From: a bacterium
Lineage (GTDB): Bacteria > Bacillota > Bacilli > Lactobacillales > Streptococcaceae
DNA length: 64,000 nucleotides
NCBI GenBank assembly: GCA_905221095.1
Contig: CAJNBV010000004.1
Coordinates: 62,001-126,000, forward strand
Direction: 5' to 3'
Shown here: positions 1 to 8,535 of the stretch, one piece after another
Numbering within the stretch: position 1 is the stretch's first letter
Layout of the letters: each line of letters starts with the position of its first letter
Made by a program: the position numbers and the translations under genes
The notes under the pieces: generated by a model
What the model was told of the DNA's origin: nothing
The model's database searches: none
The model's input: only the letters and a program-made list of their open reading frames with translations

Positions 1-1
1 G

Positions 2-682
2 CCTCAACCCGGTGAACCCAGTGATCCAGCTGATTTCAAGGTCAAGTCGCCAGTTGATGTCAAGGAAATCCGTGACTATATGTCGCAGATGATTTTCAAA
101 ATAGAAAATCCTGTTTGGCAACGAATTGTTCGAAATCTCTACACCAAGTATGATAAGGAATTTTACTCTTATCCAGCTGCCAAGACCAACCACCATGCCT
201 TTGAAACAGGTTTGGCCTATCATACGGCGACCATGGTGCGTTTGGCAGATGCCATTAGCGAGGTCTATCCTCAGCTCAATAAGAGCCTGCTTTATGCGGG
301 GATTATGTTACATGACTTGGCCAAAGTCATTGAGTTGACGGGACCAGATCAGACTGAGTATACAGTGCGAGGCAATCTCCTTGGACATATCGCTCTGATA
401 GATAGTGAAATTACCAAGACAGTTATGGAACTCGGTATCGATGACACCAAGGAAGAAGTCGTTCTGCTTCGCCACGTTATCCTCAGCCACCACGGCTTAC
501 TTGAGTATGGAAGTCCGGTTCGTCCACGTATTATGGAGGCAGAGATTATCCATATGATTGATAATCTGGATGCTAGCATGATGATGATGTCAACAGCTCT
601 TGCTCTGGTGGATAAGGGAGAGATGACCAATAAAATCTTCGCTATGGACAATCGTTCCTTCTATAAACCAGATTTAGATTAA
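2..682 (+). CDS. cbf1: 3'-5' exoribonuclease YhaM/Cbf1 (5' truncated)
   Basis: The frame is already open at base 2, so the gene starts upstream of the window; about 226 C-terminal residues are present of the roughly 310 usual for the family. The HD-type metal-binding phosphohydrolase domain is visible: a histidine followed by TATM, then MLHDLAK, then LRHVILSHHG. YhaM-family proteins trim RNA and ssDNA 3' ends and normally carry an N-terminal OB-fold, which would lie outside the window. The downstream neighbour is purR, the same order I recall for pneumococcal cbf1-purR. Family assignment is firm; the exact substrate here is inferred. Confidence 0.88.
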   Translation, partial: PQPGEPSDPADFKVKSPVDVKEIRDYMSQMIFKIENPVWQRIVRNLYTKYDKEFYSYPAAKTNHHAFETGLAYHTATMVRLADAISEVYPQLNKSLLYAGIMLHDLAKVIELTGPDQTEYTVRGNLLGHIALIDSEITKTVMELGIDDTKEEVVLLRHVILSHHGLLEYGSPVRPRIMEAEIIHMIDNLDASMMMMSTALALVDKGEMTNKIFAMDNRSFYKPDLD

Positions 683-740
683 TAATTTAAGAAAAATGAG
701 CATTTTTTAGGATAAGAATGTTCGTTTTTTTATGTGAATA

Positions 741-749
741 TGGTATAAT
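741..749 (+). promoter_or_regulatory. Extended -10 promoter upstream of purR
   Basis: TGG followed by TATAAT (744-749) is an extended -10 with no good -35. Transcription from here would place the whole BOX-like repeat at 769-925 inside the purR 5' leader. Confidence 0.5.
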
Positions 750-768
750 AAGTAAAAGAAAAAAATTA

Positions 769-925
769 ATACTCTTCGAAAATCTCTTCAAACTAGGGTA
801 GCATCGCCTTGTCGTATGTATATATGTAGGTATATTACGGACTTTGTCAGTTCTATCGACAATCTCAAAACAGTGTTTTGAATCACCAGCGACCAGTTTT
901 CTAGTTTGCTTTTTGATTTTTTGAA
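769..925 (+). repeat. BOX-type repeat element (degenerate)
   Basis: It begins with ATACTCTTCGAAAATCTC, contains a GCATCGCCTTGTCGTA segment like the boxA core, then CTCAAAACAGTGTTTTGA, and ends with CTAGTTTGCTTTTTGATTTT like boxC. These match the other two copies in the window (4085-4231 and 46316-46420) with several substitutions. BOX elements are characteristic of S. pneumoniae and close relatives. This copy lies between the probable purR promoter and the purR start codon. Confidence 0.8.
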
Positions 926-948
926 GAAAAATAGAATGGGAAATAGAA

Positions 949-1776
949 ATGAAATTAAGAAGAAGTGATCGGATGGTTGTCATTTCCAACTATTTGATTA
1001 ATAATCCTTATAAACTAACTAGTCTTAATACTTTTGCTGAAAAGTATGAATCTGCTAAATCATCCATCTCAGAAGATATCGTCATTATCAAACGAGCCTT
1101 TGAGGAAATCGAAATTGGTCACATCCAGACTGTAACTGGGGCTGGCGGAGGTGTTATCTTTACACCGTCTATTTCGAGTCAGGATGCTAAGGAAATGGTT
1201 GAAGACTTGCGTGCCAAGTTGTCAGAAAGTGACCGTATCTTGCCAGGTGGCTATATCTACTTATCTGATTTGCTTAGCACACCAGCTATCTTGAAAAATA
1301 TTGGACGCATTATTGCCAAGAGCTTTATGGACCAAAAAATTGACGCGGTTATGACGGTAGCGACCAAGGGTGTGCCACTTGCAAATGCAGTTGCCAATGT
1401 CCTCAATGTTCCTTTTGTCATTGTGCGCCGTGACTTGAAAATTACCGAAGGTTCAACTGTTAGCGTCAACTATGTTTCAGGTTCAAGTGGTGACCGTATC
1501 GAGAAAATGTTCCTTTCAAAACGCAGTCTAAAGGCCGGCAGCCGTGTCTTGATTGTGGATGACTTCTTGAAAGGTGGCGGAACGGTCAACGGGATGATCA
1601 GTCTCTTGCGTGAGTTCGATTCAGAATTGGCTGGTGTAGCCGTCTTTGCGGACAATGCCCAAGAAGAACGTGAAAAGCAATTTGACTACAAGTCACTCTT
1701 GAAAGTAACCAATATTGATGTCAAGAACCAAGCCATCGATGTTGAGGTTGGCAATATCTTTGACGAAGATAAATAA
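949..1776 (+). CDS. purR: Purine operon regulator PurR (PRPP-responsive)
   Basis: The 275-residue protein has the two domains of Gram-positive PurR. The N-terminal winged helix begins with RRSDRMVVISNYLINNPY. The phosphoribosyltransferase-like domain carries the PRPP-binding loop VLIVDDFLKGGGT at about residues 201-213. In Bacillus the family represses purine genes and in streptococci/lactococci it mainly activates them, sensing PRPP; it has no PRT enzyme activity. The start at 949 sits just after GAAATAGAA, a weak Shine-Dalgarno. Length is normal and no defects are visible. Its targets (pur genes) are not in the window. Confidence 0.93.
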   Translation: MKLRRSDRMVVISNYLINNPYKLTSLNTFAEKYESAKSSISEDIVIIKRAFEEIEIGHIQTVTGAGGGVIFTPSISSQDAKEMVEDLRAKLSESDRILPGGYIYLSDLLSTPAILKNIGRIIAKSFMDQKIDAVMTVATKGVPLANAVANVLNVPFVIVRRDLKITEGSTVSVNYVSGSSGDRIEKMFLSKRSLKAGSRVLIVDDFLKGGGTVNGMISLLREFDSELAGVAVFADNAQEEREKQFDYKSLLKVTNIDVKNQAIDVEVGNIFDEDK

Positions 1777-1788
1777 GAGATAGAACTA

Positions 1789-1817
1789 AAGGTTGGAACG
1801 ATTGTCCCAGCCTTTCT
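1789..1817 (+). terminator. Hairpin between purR and lysA (weak terminator or attenuator)
   Basis: AAAGGTTGG pairs with CCAGCCTTT (9 bp with one G-U), followed by a C-interrupted T tract (CTTTC). Only about 26 bases remain before lysA and I see no promoter there, so lysA is probably reached by partial read-through. Confidence 0.5.
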
Positions 1818-1842
1818 TTGCAAATAGAATAGAAGGAAGCTT

Positions 1843-3093
1843 ATGAAAACACCATTTATCAATAGAGAAGAGTTAGAAGCGATTGTTGCTGAGTTCCCAA
1901 CTCCCTTTCACTTGTATGATGAGAAGGGAATTCGTGAGAAGGCAAGAGCCGTCAACCAAGCATTTTCTTGGAACAAAGGTTTTAAGGAATATTTTGCAGT
2001 TAAGGCAACTCCAACACCAGCTATCTTGAAAATCCTTCAAGAGGAAGGCTGCGGTGTGGACTGCTCTAGTTATGTAGAGCTCTTGATGAGCCATAAACTG
2101 GACTTTCCGGGTTCTGAGATTATGTTCTCTTCAAACAACACGCCAGACAAGGAATATGCCTATGCGCGTGAATTGGGTGCGACCATTAACTTGGATGCCT
2201 TTGAAGATATTGAACATCTGGAGCGAGCAGCAGGCATTCCAGAAATCATCTCTTGTCGTTACAATCCTGGCGGTGTTTTTGAACTGGGGACAGACATTAT
2301 GGACAATCCTGGAGAAGCCAAGTTTGGAATGACTAAGGACCAGCTCTTTGAAGCCTTTGCTATCTTGAAGGAAAAAGGAGCTAAGACCTTTGGGATTCAC
2401 TCCTTCCTAGCATCCAATACGGTGACCCATCTCTATTATCCAGAGTTGGCTCGTCAGCTTTTTGAATTGGCTGTTGAAATCAAGGAAAATTTGGGAATTT
2501 CACTAGACTTTATCAATCTTTCTGGCGGTATTGGTGTCAACTATCGTCCGGATCAGGAGCCAAATGACATCGCCTTGATTGGTGAGGGAGTTCGTAAGGT
2601 GTATGAAGAAGTCCTTACACCAGCAGGTCTTGGTGAGGTCAAGATTTTCACAGAATTGGGTCGCTTTATGTTAGCCCCTCATGGAGCTCTCGTCACAAGA
2701 GTCACTCATAAGAAGGAAACCTACCGTACCTATCTAGGTGTAGATGCATCAGCAGTCAACCTCATGCGTCCAGCCATGTACGGAGCCTACCACCATATCA
2801 CCAATCTGACTCACCCAGAAGGACCAGCTGAAGTAGTAGACGTGGTCGGTTCACTCTGCGAAAACAATGATAAATTTGCAGTGAATCGTGAACTGCCTCA
2901 TACAGAAATCGGTGATTTGCTGGTGATTCATGATACAGGTGCACATGGATTCTCTATGGGTTACCAGTACAATGCCAAACTTCGTTCTGCGGAAATCCTC
3001 TATACCGAAGAAGGTAAAGCTCGTCAAATCCGCCGTGCAGAGCGCCCTGAGGACTATTTTGCAACCTTGTATGGCTTTGATTTTGAAGAATAA
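1843..3093 (+). CDS. lysA: Diaminopimelate decarboxylase
   Basis: A 416-residue fold-type III PLP decarboxylase, expected to convert meso-diaminopimelate to lysine. The PLP lysine lies in EYFAVKATP (about residue 53); the glycine-rich phosphate-binding segment is NLSGGIGVNY (about 227-236). The active-site cysteine region is SLCENNDKF (about 339-347), and the C-terminal GAHGFSMGYQYN motif is also present. Length and motifs fit LysA rather than the shorter carboxynorspermidine decarboxylase. The start has AGAAGGAAG upstream. It follows purR in the same direction across a weak hairpin. Confidence 0.88.
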   Translation: MKTPFINREELEAIVAEFPTPFHLYDEKGIREKARAVNQAFSWNKGFKEYFAVKATPTPAILKILQEEGCGVDCSSYVELLMSHKLDFPGSEIMFSSNNTPDKEYAYARELGATINLDAFEDIEHLERAAGIPEIISCRYNPGGVFELGTDIMDNPGEAKFGMTKDQLFEAFAILKEKGAKTFGIHSFLASNTVTHLYYPELARQLFELAVEIKENLGISLDFINLSGGIGVNYRPDQEPNDIALIGEGVRKVYEEVLTPAGLGEVKIFTELGRFMLAPHGALVTRVTHKKETYRTYLGVDASAVNLMRPAMYGAYHHITNLTHPEGPAEVVDVVGSLCENNDKFAVNRELPHTEIGDLLVIHDTGAHGFSMGYQYNAKLRSAEILYTEEGKARQIRRAERPEDYFATLYGFDFEE

Positions 3094-3175
3094 TCTGAGA
3101 ATAGATTGAAAATGAAATTGAAAAACAGATTGCTTTCTAAAAAATAGGCAAAAATCTTGTTTTTCCTTCAAGTCG

Positions 3176-3204
3176 TGATATAATAAAACTATAAAACGTT
3201 TTCA
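3176..3204 (+). promoter_or_regulatory. pflA promoter with candidate CcpA cre site
   Basis: TGA-TATAAT (3176-3184) is a clear extended -10. Directly downstream, 3190-3204 (central AAAACGTTTTC) matches the cre consensus WTGNAANCGNWNNCW except at the TG positions. A cre at the start site would act as a CcpA roadblock or repressor, plausible for a mixed-acid fermentation gene. Regulation is inferred. Confidence 0.45.
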
Positions 3205-3218
3205 AGGAAGGTAACGAT

Positions 3219-4013
3219 ATGTCTGAAGAAACAATTGATTATGGACAAGTGACAGGAATGGTGCATTCGACAGAAAGCTTTGGGTCAGTAGATGGGCCTG
3301 GGATTCGCTTTATTGTCTTTTTGCAGGGCTGTCACATGCGTTGCCAGTATTGCCACAACCCGGACACTTGGGCTATGGAGTCCAATAAATCACGTGAACG
3401 GACGGTAGATGATGTCTTGACAGAGGCCTTGCGCTACCGCGGATTCTGGGGAAATAAGGGTGGTATTACAGTCAGTGGAGGAGAAGCCCTCTTGCAGATT
3501 GATTTCCTGATTGCCCTTTTTACCAAGGCTAAGGAACAAGGAATCCACTGTACCTTGGACACCTGTGCCCTTCCTTTCCGTAATAAACCACGTTACCTTG
3601 AAAAGTTTGACAAACTCATGGCTGTCACTGACTTGGTTCTCTTAGATATCAAGGAAATCAACGAAGAACAGCACAAGATTGTCACTAGCCAAACCAATAA
3701 AAATATCTTGGCCTGTGCCCAATATCTATCAGATATTGGAAAACCTGTCTGGATTCGCCACGTGCTGGTTCCAGGTTTGACAGACAGAGACGATGACCTG
3801 ATTGAACTTGGTAAGTTCGTCAAGACCCTCAAAAATGTTGATAAGTTTGAAATTCTGCCTTATCACACCATGGGTGAGTTCAAGTGGCGTGAACTGGGAA
3901 TTCCATATTCACTCGAAGGTGTCAAACCACCAACAGCAGATCGCGTGAAAAATGCTAAAAAACTCATGGATACCGAAAGTTATCAAGACTACATGAAACG
4001 TGTACATGGATAA
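3219..4013 (+). CDS. pflA: Pyruvate formate-lyase-activating enzyme
   Basis: A 264-residue radical-SAM activase that installs the glycyl radical on pyruvate formate-lyase under anaerobic conditions. The [4Fe-4S]/SAM motif CHMRCQYC is at about residues 39-46, and the GGITVSGGEALLQ segment (about 86-98) is the GGE SAM-contact motif. The N-terminal SFGSVDGPGIR is typical of PflA. The start is preceded by AAGGAAGG. It is monocistronic, closed by the hairpin at 4021. Confidence 0.95.
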   Translation: MSEETIDYGQVTGMVHSTESFGSVDGPGIRFIVFLQGCHMRCQYCHNPDTWAMESNKSRERTVDDVLTEALRYRGFWGNKGGITVSGGEALLQIDFLIALFTKAKEQGIHCTLDTCALPFRNKPRYLEKFDKLMAVTDLVLLDIKEINEEQHKIVTSQTNKNILACAQYLSDIGKPVWIRHVLVPGLTDRDDDLIELGKFVKTLKNVDKFEILPYHTMGEFKWRELGIPYSLEGVKPPTADRVKNAKKLMDTESYQDYMKRVHG

Positions 4014-4020
4014 AAAAGAA

Positions 4021-4046
4021 GCCTGATGGAAACATCGGGCTTTTAA
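4021..4046 (+). terminator. Rho-independent terminator of pflA
   Basis: GCCTGATG-GAAA-CATCGGGC is an 8-bp stem with a GAAA tetraloop (one G-U), followed by TTTTAAGTTT. Confidence 0.88.
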
Positions 4047-4084
4047 GTTTACACAAATATATATAATTAAATAAAACAAAATTT

Positions 4085-4231
4085 TATACTCTTCGAAAAT
4101 CTCTTCAAACCACGTCAGCGTCGCTTTGTCGTATATATGTGACTGACTTCGTCAGTCTTATCTACAACCTCAAAACAGTGTTTTGAGCAGCCAGCGACTA
4201 GCTTCCTAGTTTGCTCTTTGATTTTCATTGA
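4085..4231 (+). repeat. BOX-type repeat element
   Basis: It contains TATACTCTTCGAAAATCTC, CACGTCAGCGTCGC (the BOX-PCR core), CTCAAAACAGTGTTTTGAG, and TTTGCTCTTTGATTTTCATTG, i.e. recognisable A and C modules. The rest of the 4014-4333 gap holds the pflA terminator and an AT-rich stretch leading into the immunity transporter operon, with no confident -35/-10 pair (ATAAGATATAG near 4286 is the best candidate -10). Confidence 0.9.
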
Positions 4232-4333
4232 ATTTTAAATCTTTTTTGATTCTTGAAATTCTGAAAAAAATCCGAAAATGAATGTATAAGATATAGTTAC
4301 TTTTAGAAATATTAAATAGAATAGGAGAACATC

Positions 4334-5044
4334 ATGGAACAAAGTATTACCATTAAAAATTTATGTAAGTCATATGGGCAAACTCAAATTTTAAAAGATA
4401 TTTCTTTTGAAGCAAAAGCAGGTAGAGTGACTGCTTTCCTGGGTCCTAATGGAGCTGGTAAAAGTTCAACCTTACGTATTTTATTAGGATTAGATAAAGC
4501 AACATCTGGTCTTACCAAAATTGGAGATCAAACTTATAAGGAATTAAAATTTCCTCTAAAGATTGTAGGAGCTTCATTTGACAGTGTAGGAGCTCCTGAT
4601 GATCGGACTGTTTATCAACATTTGAAAATTGTTGCTGCTAGTAATGGGATATCCAGTCAGCGAATTGAGCAAGTCTTGGATATGGTGGATATTAGCCATA
4701 AGAAAAAATCTAAAATTGGAAAATTATCATTAGGAGAAGGACAACGCTTGGGGATTGCAACAGCTCTATTAGGAAATCCTCAGTATCTGATATTGGATGA
4801 ACCGACAAATGGGTTGGATCCAAGAGGAATTCGGTGGTTTAGAGAGTTTATAAAAAAACAAGCTCAAGAAGGGAAGACCGTCTTACTGTCATCTCATATA
4901 TTATCGGAAGTGGAAGTAGTAACAGATGATGTAGTTATCATAAATAAAGGAAAAGTTCTTATAAAAGGGACTTTACAAGAAGTGATGAAAAATCTTTCTT
5001 CACTAGAAGAAGTCTTCTTTAGTTTGACAGAGGGAGGAAAGTGA
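4334..5044 (+). CDS. LanF/BcrA-type bacteriocin-immunity ABC transporter, ATP-binding protein
   Basis: A 236-residue ABC ATPase. Walker A is GPNGAGKS at residues 37-44; the signature is LSLGEGQRLGI, the altered signature common in LanF/BcrA proteins rather than LSGGQ. Walker B is LILDEPTNGLDP and the switch histidine is in LSSHILSEVE. It should power the two following permeases, which are the immunity-type EG pair. The start has AGGAG seven bases upstream. The stop is separated from the next start by one base. Family is clear; the peptide or antibiotic recognised is unknown. Confidence 0.85.
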   Translation: MEQSITIKNLCKSYGQTQILKDISFEAKAGRVTAFLGPNGAGKSSTLRILLGLDKATSGLTKIGDQTYKELKFPLKIVGASFDSVGAPDDRTVYQHLKIVAASNGISSQRIEQVLDMVDISHKKKSKIGKLSLGEGQRLGIATALLGNPQYLILDEPTNGLDPRGIRWFREFIKKQAQEGKTVLLSSHILSEVEVVTDDVVIINKGKVLIKGTLQEVMKNLSSLEEVFFSLTEGGK

Positions 5045-5045
5045 C

Positions 5046-5831
5046 ATGGCACTTATTTACTCTCTTCATTCTGAAATATTGAAATTGCTTTATAGGAGAG
5101 CTACTCATGTTGTACTATTCTTGATACTGGTATTTCAAACGTTTTTAGCAAATATTGGTGCTTCTCAAATTGTTTCAGTTGGTATTCATGCTACACCAGA
5201 GACAAATCTGGATTTAGCAGAAGCCATACCTCCTATTGAATTTTTAGGTTTTGATGTCACTTTATTTGGTGTTTTTATTATGATTATCCTAGGCTCAATT
5301 TACGGAGCCGAGGAGTATAAATGCTCTGCTATTCGTACAAGTCTCCTCTCTATTACAAATCGAAGTACTTTCCTAGTTTCAAAAACATTAGTTTGGCTTA
5401 TATTTTCTTTCATCATTTCCTTTCTATCAATATTCTTGACGATTAACATGACACATTATGTTTTAGGACAAGATGGCTTATTGCTTTTTTCACTAAATGG
5501 GACAGTTTGGTTCTATATATTTTTAGCCAGTATAGCTTGGACCTTGTTGGGACTGTTGGCCTATATTATGGCTTTGACATTTAAAACAGCCATTGTTCCT
5601 CTATTGTTTTTGCTTCCTCAAGTCTACAATTTAGGAACATTCTTAGCAAACTATATATCAGCTGCAAAATTCCTTCCAGTTGCATTGGGGCAAGGATTGA
5701 TTGCTACATCTCCTCAAATTTTAGAACATAATAGTTTACAACATATTTTACTTTTACTTTGTTGGAACTTCTCATTCTTGGCTTTAGCAATCTACCGCTT
5801 TCTTAAGTCAGATATCGGAGGAGGTGAATAA
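5046..5831 (+). CDS. ABC-2 permease, LanE/LanG-type immunity subunit
   Basis: A 261-residue membrane protein with about six hydrophobic segments. The N-terminus is cytoplasmic (LHSEILKLLYRRATHVV), followed by a segment ending in NIGAS and an EEYKCSAIRTSL loop typical of ABC-2 bacteriocin-immunity permeases (compare GAEEYK here with GQEFTGSSLRTSF in the next protein). GAGGGAGG lies upstream of the start. It is translationally coupled with the ATPase before it and overlaps the region preceding the next permease. No signal peptide or catalytic motif is expected. Confidence 0.78.
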   Translation: MALIYSLHSEILKLLYRRATHVVLFLILVFQTFLANIGASQIVSVGIHATPETNLDLAEAIPPIEFLGFDVTLFGVFIMIILGSIYGAEEYKCSAIRTSLLSITNRSTFLVSKTLVWLIFSFIISFLSIFLTINMTHYVLGQDGLLLFSLNGTVWFYIFLASIAWTLLGLLAYIMALTFKTAIVPLLFLLPQVYNLGTFLANYISAAKFLPVALGQGLIATSPQILEHNSLQHILLLLCWNFSFLALAIYRFLKSDIGGGE

Positions 5832-5832
5832 G

Positions 5833-6552
5833 TTGAAAGAGCAACTTAAAAGTGAATATCTCAAGTTTATGATGGATCCTTGGCACTGGTTGATTATAGG
5901 TGTTCTATTACTGTGTGTTCCGGCGATGGTTATTTTTTTAAATAGTAAGCCAGACCAGTTGACCCTACAGTTTGTTTTGGAACAGCTACTGCAAAGTCTC
6001 TATTTAGGACAGGCAGGTTTCGTTAGTCTAGCGGTTCTATTTATAGGTCAAGAATTCACAGGTTCTAGTCTTCGTACCAGTTTTCTTACCTGTCCAAACC
6101 GTTTGAAATTTATAATATCTAAACTAGCTATTGTATTATGTATGGAAATTGTCCTATTGGTCGCTGTAATATCATTATGTGTACTACTCGCCCAAGGATA
6201 CTACAATATCAATCTTTTGAGCGATATTAAAAATGTTCTAACAATCCTATTTCCAGCATGTATTTCTATTCTAACCTTCGCTCTTTTAAGTGGTATTTTT
6301 GTATTTATTTCCCAGTCTTTTATCTTAATTCTCGGAATAAGTTTATCCCTTTTATTGGGGTTGGGACAAATGTTACTACAATTCAGTTCTTTTTTTAGAA
6401 ATTTACCATTACTAGCTAGTATGAATTGTTTTTATACCCATCCTTTGTCGCTTTATTATCCAGTGTGGCAAGGATTAGGGATACAAATAGTTTGGTTATT
6501 AATTGTTTTTGTATTTGCTACACTGATGCTTATAGGAAGAAATGTAGGCTAA
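5833..6552 (+). CDS. ABC-2 permease, second immunity subunit (LanG/LanE-like)
   Basis: About 239 residues with six hydrophobic segments. It is paralogous in plan to the preceding permease: each has the N-terminal SEILKL/SEYLKF start and the RTSLL/RTSFL loop. I chose the TTG start at 5833, because GGAGGAGGTG ends six bases upstream; a GTG at 5824 is also open but would sit inside the Shine-Dalgarno. The upstream stop (5829-5831) is just before the TTG. Together with the ATPase it makes a complete F-E-G immunity exporter. Confidence 0.75.
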   Translation: MKEQLKSEYLKFMMDPWHWLIIGVLLLCVPAMVIFLNSKPDQLTLQFVLEQLLQSLYLGQAGFVSLAVLFIGQEFTGSSLRTSFLTCPNRLKFIISKLAIVLCMEIVLLVAVISLCVLLAQGYYNINLLSDIKNVLTILFPACISILTFALLSGIFVFISQSFILILGISLSLLLGLGQMLLQFSSFFRNLPLLASMNCFYTHPLSLYYPVWQGLGIQIVWLLIVFVFATLMLIGRNVG

Positions 6553-6553
6553 A

Positions 6554-6578
6554 GACGGGGGATATCCTGTCTTTTTCT
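6554..6578 (+). terminator. Terminator between immunity transporter and two-component genes
   Basis: AGACGGGG pairs with TCCTGTCT (two G-U) around a four-base loop, followed by TTTTTC. It separates the transporter transcript from the regulator transcript. Confidence 0.65.
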
Positions 6579-6585
6579 CAGTTAG

Positions 6586-6594
6586 TGTTATAAT
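6586..6594 (+). promoter_or_regulatory. Extended -10 promoter of the response regulator gene
   Basis: TGT-TATAAT with no good -35. Start codon GTG 6614 follows 19 bases later with AGGAGGG in between, so the regulator pair can be transcribed independently of the transporter. Confidence 0.6.
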
Positions 6595-6613
6595 ATAGTT
6601 AGGAGGGTGAGTT

Positions 6614-7300
6614 GTGGCTTATAAAATTTTGGTGGTAGATGATGATCTTGCTATTCTTCGCCTAATAAAAAAAGTACTAGAATATGAAAAATATGAAGTA
6701 GTCATACGAAGTAAGATAGAAGAGATTGATCTTTGTGATTTTATAGGATTTGACTTGATTTTATTAGATATTATGATGCCTGTTAGTGGTTTAGAAATCT
6801 GTCAGATGATTCGCGAGCAGATAACTGTTCCTATCTGTTTTATAACTGCCAAGGATATGGATGAAGATTTAGTAGCTGGAATCAATGCAGGTGCTGATGA
6901 TTATATTATGAAGCCCTTTAGTATGCAAGAATTGTTAGCACGTGTTAAAATGCACTTGCGTCGTGAAGAACGGACTAAAGGAAATGTTCATCAAATAAAG
7001 ATTGGGAAGCTTACACTATATACGGATAGTAAGGAACTATTTGTAAACGATGATAAGATTGCCTTGACAAGGAGGGAATTTGACATAGTGAATCTTTTGG
7101 CAAGCAACCCAAGTAAAATATATTCTATTGAGGAAATTTATAATTATCTATATCCACAAAGTTCAGAAGCTCTGTTACGTTCGGTTTCAGAGTACATTTA
7201 TCAAATTCGTCAAAAGCTGAAACCTTATCAATTAAATCCAATTAAAACCTTGTACGGTGGAGGATATCAATGGGTAGAATCAAAAGTTTTAGACAATTAA
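6614..7300 (+). CDS. OmpR-family response regulator
   Basis: 228 residues. The receiver domain (about 1-120) has acidic residues DDD at 9-11, phosphoacceptor Asp in LLDIMMP (about D52) and the conserved lysine in IMKPFS. The C-terminal winged-helix (about 130-225) includes LTRREFDIVNLLASNP and ends TLYGGGYQW. The start is GTG with AGGAGGG upstream. It overlaps the histidine kinase gene by 31 bases, indicating coupling. It probably controls the adjacent immunity transporter; that is inferred from context. Confidence 0.9.
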   Translation: MAYKILVVDDDLAILRLIKKVLEYEKYEVVIRSKIEEIDLCDFIGFDLILLDIMMPVSGLEICQMIREQITVPICFITAKDMDEDLVAGINAGADDYIMKPFSMQELLARVKMHLRREERTKGNVHQIKIGKLTLYTDSKELFVNDDKIALTRREFDIVNLLASNPSKIYSIEEIYNYLYPQSSEALLRSVSEYIYQIRQKLKPYQLNPIKTLYGGGYQWVESKVLDN

Positions 7301-8358
7301 TTCGAGAAACCTGTTGGAGAATTATTTGGCAGTTTAGTCTTGGCTTACTAATGGCCTATCTTATTCCCTTAGCTTCAGTATCTATACAAATAAATGAAGA
7401 CGGAAAACCTCTAAATAATAGTGGTGTTCTATCAATCTTTTTTAATGTGTCATCATGGATATATATTTGCGTTTTATTGATTATTCTAATAAGTTATCAC
7501 ATTGGAAAATTGTTGAAAAAACTGAGTTATGAAATGACTTTGATTTATGAAAATAGTATGTGGTTGGAGAGGGAATGTACAGAAAGTTTAACGGTTAAAG
7601 AATTTCGTGAGACAGGGAATCGGATTATTGTGATGCAAGATAGAATTCGACAATTAATAATTGATGAGAAAGAACAGAAAGAAGATTTGATGTTTCAGGT
7701 TTCAGCAGCTTCTCATGATTTAAAGACTCCCTTAACCATTATTAGGGGAAATGTGGAATTTTTGCAGGCGATAACTGAAAGCGACCAATCTCAAGAATGC
7801 TTAGCAGATATAGAAAGAGCTAGTCAACAGTTACTAGATTACTTCAATCAATTGATTCACTATTCTAAAACCTATTATGATGATGAGACAGGTTGGACGG
7901 AGTATTCCTCTTCAGATTTTATTAATGAATTAGAAAAAGAAGTCTCTTTTTTGATAAAAAATCAGATGAAGTTTTCTTTTGAACAAAATGTGAAAGGAAC
8001 TGAAAACTATTATATAAATCCATCTCTTCTGATTCGTGCCATACAAAATATTTTAACAAATGCTTTGGAGTATGCAGATAAACAGAATCCTAAAATTAAC
8101 ATTAGGGTAGAGCAAGAGGGGAAGGAATTGAAAATAGGTATATGGAATAATGGTTCGGAATTTCCAGATGAAGTTTTAAATAATTTTGGAAAGCTCTTTT
8201 ATCGTATGGATAAAGCTAGATCGTATAAAGAGCAACATTATGGTATTGGACTAAGTTTTGTATGTAGAGTTGCAAAACTACACAAAGGCCGAGTTGAGCT
8301 TAGAAATAGAGACGCGGGAGCAGAAGTTTTAATAACTTTCAATTGTATTAAATCATAG
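7270..8358 (+). CDS. Sensor histidine kinase of the immunity cassette
   Basis: 362 residues. Two membrane segments (about 19-38 and 60-77) flank a short extracellular loop of about 20 residues, too small for a large ligand domain. The HisKA H-box SAASHDLKTP places the phosphorylated His at about 149; the N-box is ILTNALEYADK, and a G-box-like HYGIGLSFV follows. Short-loop kinases next to ABC exporters often sense antimicrobial peptides or transporter flux. The start is ATG 7270 with GTGGAGG upstream, inside the regulator gene. The cassette is visibly richer in A+T than its neighbours. Confidence 0.88.
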   Translation: MGRIKSFRQLIRETCWRIIWQFSLGLLMAYLIPLASVSIQINEDGKPLNNSGVLSIFFNVSSWIYICVLLIILISYHIGKLLKKLSYEMTLIYENSMWLERECTESLTVKEFRETGNRIIVMQDRIRQLIIDEKEQKEDLMFQVSAASHDLKTPLTIIRGNVEFLQAITESDQSQECLADIERASQQLLDYFNQLIHYSKTYYDDETGWTEYSSSDFINELEKEVSFLIKNQMKFSFEQNVKGTENYYINPSLLIRAIQNILTNALEYADKQNPKINIRVEQEGKELKIGIWNNGSEFPDEVLNNFGKLFYRMDKARSYKEQHYGIGLSFVCRVAKLHKGRVELRNRDAGAEVLITFNCIKS

Positions 8359-8453
8359 TGATTTACTTGTTAATTTATGATTGAATAGTTTTTATATGTG
8401 AGCTTTTAAACTATTTAACTTTTTCGATTAGTATACGATGTAACGGTAGATAA

Positions 8454-8511
8454 TAAAAACGAATGATGATATCTAGTTGATGAAAACTATTTATCATTTA
8501 TTCGTTTTTTT
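8454..8511 (+). terminator. Terminator after the histidine kinase
   Basis: AAAACGAATGATGAT (8456-8470) pairs imperfectly with ATCATTTATTCGTTTT (from 8493), followed by a T run. A smaller TAGTTGATGAAAACTA hairpin sits in the loop. It ends the accessory cassette; the A-rich left arm could also help end transcription from the minus strand. Confidence 0.65.
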
Positions 8512-8535
8512 AATTATTGGATAATATACGTAGCT

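Noticed and set aside
687..989. 100-residue minus-strand frame across the BOX repeat
   Set aside because: It is made from the BOX element and the start of purR, has no ribosome-binding site and no recognisable domain.
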